From: Ancylobacter sp. IITR112
GTDB lineage: Bacteria > Pseudomonadota > Alphaproteobacteria > Rhizobiales > Xanthobacteraceae
Reading direction: 5' to 3'
DNA length: 64,000 nt
NCBI RefSeq assembly: GCF_041415945.1
Contig: NZ_JBGCUS010000001.1
Coordinates: 496,001 to 560,000 of the forward strand
A program made the translations under genes and the position numbers. Of this stretch, positions 62,990-64,000 are shown piece by piece; position 1 is the first letter of the stretch; the number at the start of each line of letters is the position of its first letter. The notes beneath the pieces were generated by a model, which was not told where the DNA came from, made no database searches, and was given only the letters and a program-made list of their open reading frames with translations.

Positions 62990-64000
62990 ATGGGTGCAGC
63001 AGTCATCGGAATCGGCGCGGCTCTGGCCGTGCTCGGTCTTGTCTTCGGCCTGATCGGCTTCGGTTCCGCGGAGACGACTTCCGGCGCGGGCCTGATGATG
63101 GTCGGCAGCTCGGTTTTTGTCGGCGGTCTTCTGATGGTCGCCCTCGGCTTCATTCTGCGGATCTTGAGCGACATTGCCGACAAGCTGGAAGGGGCGGTGC
63201 ATTTCGAGCCGCTGGAGGATGAGCATCCCGCCGGGCGTGTCGAGGTGGCGGCGGCGCTCGCGGCCGAGGCGGTGGTCCCGCCTGCGCCGGCTTATGAGGA
63301 GGCGGCCCCGGTGCGGGCGCCACAGGAGCTTGCACCGCTCGACCTCGCCGATACGCGCGAGCCCCCCGCCTGGTTCGGCCGCAAGCGCGCCGCCGCGCCG
63401 CCGCGCGCGGCCGAGGCGGCCTTCGAGCCGGCGCCGGTGATCGCACCTGAACCGGCTTTCGCGGGCGATGGCGAGCCCGATTTCGAGCGGGAGGCCGAGC
63501 CCTTGCCGCCGTTCCGCTCGCCTCTGCCCGGCGCCGCGCGGCCGGAAGGCCGGCGCCTGGAGACGGCGCGGGCCGAACCCCCGCCGGCGGAGGCACCGCG
63601 CCAAGAACCGCCGCGTCACGAGGCGCCGCGTTTCGACGCCCCCCGCGTCGATACTGCCCACACCGAGCCGCGCGGTGAGCCGGTGCGTCCCGAACCGACG
63701 CGCCCCGAGCCCCCGCGTGCCGAGCCCCTGCGTGCCGAGCCCCCGCACGCTGAGCCTCAGCGGGCCGAGCCGGAGCCAGCCGAGCCGCCGCGTCGCGAAT
63801 TGCCGGGCTTCCTGCGCGGGACAGGTGCCGCGCATCCCGCGGAGCGTCCCGCGCCCGCTGCCGCCGTCGAGGAGCTTCCGCCCGCCCTCGTGCGCGAACC
63901 GTACCTGGCCAGGCCCGAACCCGAGCCGGAGAGCGCGCCGTCCGGCTTCCTCCGCGACACCGATCTGCTGGCAGAGGAACCCGCGCCCGCCGAGCCTTCC
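62990..64000 (+). CDS. Membrane-anchored Pro/Glu-rich protein (partial, cut by window end)
   Basis: Open from the ATG at 62990 to the window edge (337 codons, no stop). A GGCGGAG ribosome site precedes it. Two N-terminal membrane helices (about residues 2-25 and 34-60) are followed by a long acidic, Pro/Ala/Arg/Glu-rich low-complexity region. Short repeats such as RAEP, PPRAEP and PHAEP dominate after about residue 200. GFLRGT and GFLRDT recur at about residues 275 and 320 as a short conserved phrase. Function unknown; the C-terminal domain lies outside the window. Confidence 0.72.
   Translation, partial: MGAAVIGIGAALAVLGLVFGLIGFGSAETTSGAGLMMVGSSVFVGGLLMVALGFILRILSDIADKLEGAVHFEPLEDEHPAGRVEVAAALAAEAVVPPAPAYEEAAPVRAPQELAPLDLADTREPPAWFGRKRAAAPPRAAEAAFEPAPVIAPEPAFAGDGEPDFEREAEPLPPFRSPLPGAARPEGRRLETARAEPPPAEAPRQEPPRHEAPRFDAPRVDTAHTEPRGEPVRPEPTRPEPPRAEPLRAEPPHAEPQRAEPEPAEPPRRELPGFLRGTGAAHPAERPAPAAAVEELPPALVREPYLARPEPEPESAPSGFLRDTDLLAEEPAPAEPS

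Overview
The window is one continuous, GC-rich, densely coded chromosomal segment of an alphaproteobacterium, most likely a Hyphomicrobiales (Rhizobiales) member near Xanthobacteraceae (Ancylobacter/Starkeya/Xanthobacter type). Pointers: the cox tail ctaE-DUF983-SURF1 followed by thrC and an M16 processing peptidase; Irr-type iron boxes; a PdhS/PleC-like kinase; two phasins; a paired TIGR02186 protein and TauE-type exporter; and a tRNA-His with A73 and no encoded G-1. I see no prophage, insertion sequence, CRISPR array or rRNA. The taxonomic placement is inference from gene content.

Layout. 1-5.6 kb: end of the cytochrome c oxidase cluster (ctaE, DUF983, SURF1), then thrC, M16 peptidase and a GNAT acetyltransferase. 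5.7-9.8 kb: iron block (bfd with a His-rich tail, bfr, ferric-iron binding protein and permease) with three ICE-like palindromes. 9.9-12.3 kb: groESL under a CIRCE element, with two decayed 78-bp duplications of the groEL 3' end behind it. 12.4-13.6 kb: two phasins with a TGCA-type operator candidate. 13.9-18.6 kb: PdhS-like histidine kinase and AsmA protein. 18.8-24.8 kb: acetoacetyl-CoA synthetase, MarC, RNase HII, cydBA. 24.9-30.6 kb: UDG, ETF-QO, a pepsin-like exported protein, a small membrane protein and a DUF1254 protein.

30.7-33.6 kb: phnCDE behind a Pho box of three 11-bp-phased repeats. 33.8-37.7 kb: thaumatin-like protein, BacA/YddA-type ABC exporter, ClC antiporter. 37.9-43.6 kb: thiamin-precursor uptake, with thiY under a TPP riboswitch and a thiX-like permease about 4 kb away. 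Between them lie a YcaQ-type DNA glycosylase, an unrecognised two-part protein with a hydrophobic helical hairpin, and a siderophore-interacting reductase. 43.8-46.7 kb: universal stress protein behind an FNR/FixK-type palindrome, a C59 Ntn hydrolase and two small genes. 46.7-50.3 kb: tRNA-His, AtzG/AtzE-like pair, TIGR02186 with TauE. 50.6-58.4 kb: periplasmic quinoprotein dehydrogenase with cytochrome c, a receiver and Pcp-like pair, MeaB, branched-chain aminotransferase, M20 dipeptidase, HerA-like ATPase. 58.6-64 kb: folP-folK, small exported proteins, ZntB, Fe/Mn superoxide dismutase, and a Pro/Glu-rich membrane-anchored protein cut by the window end.

Most of the window is ordinary housekeeping. 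The parts that deserve a second look are the unrecognised protein at 40587-41738, the groEL tail duplications with covarying hairpins, the His-rich Bfd with its iron-box set, the cytoplasmic thaumatin-like protein, the pepsin-like exported protein, and several regulatory palindromes.
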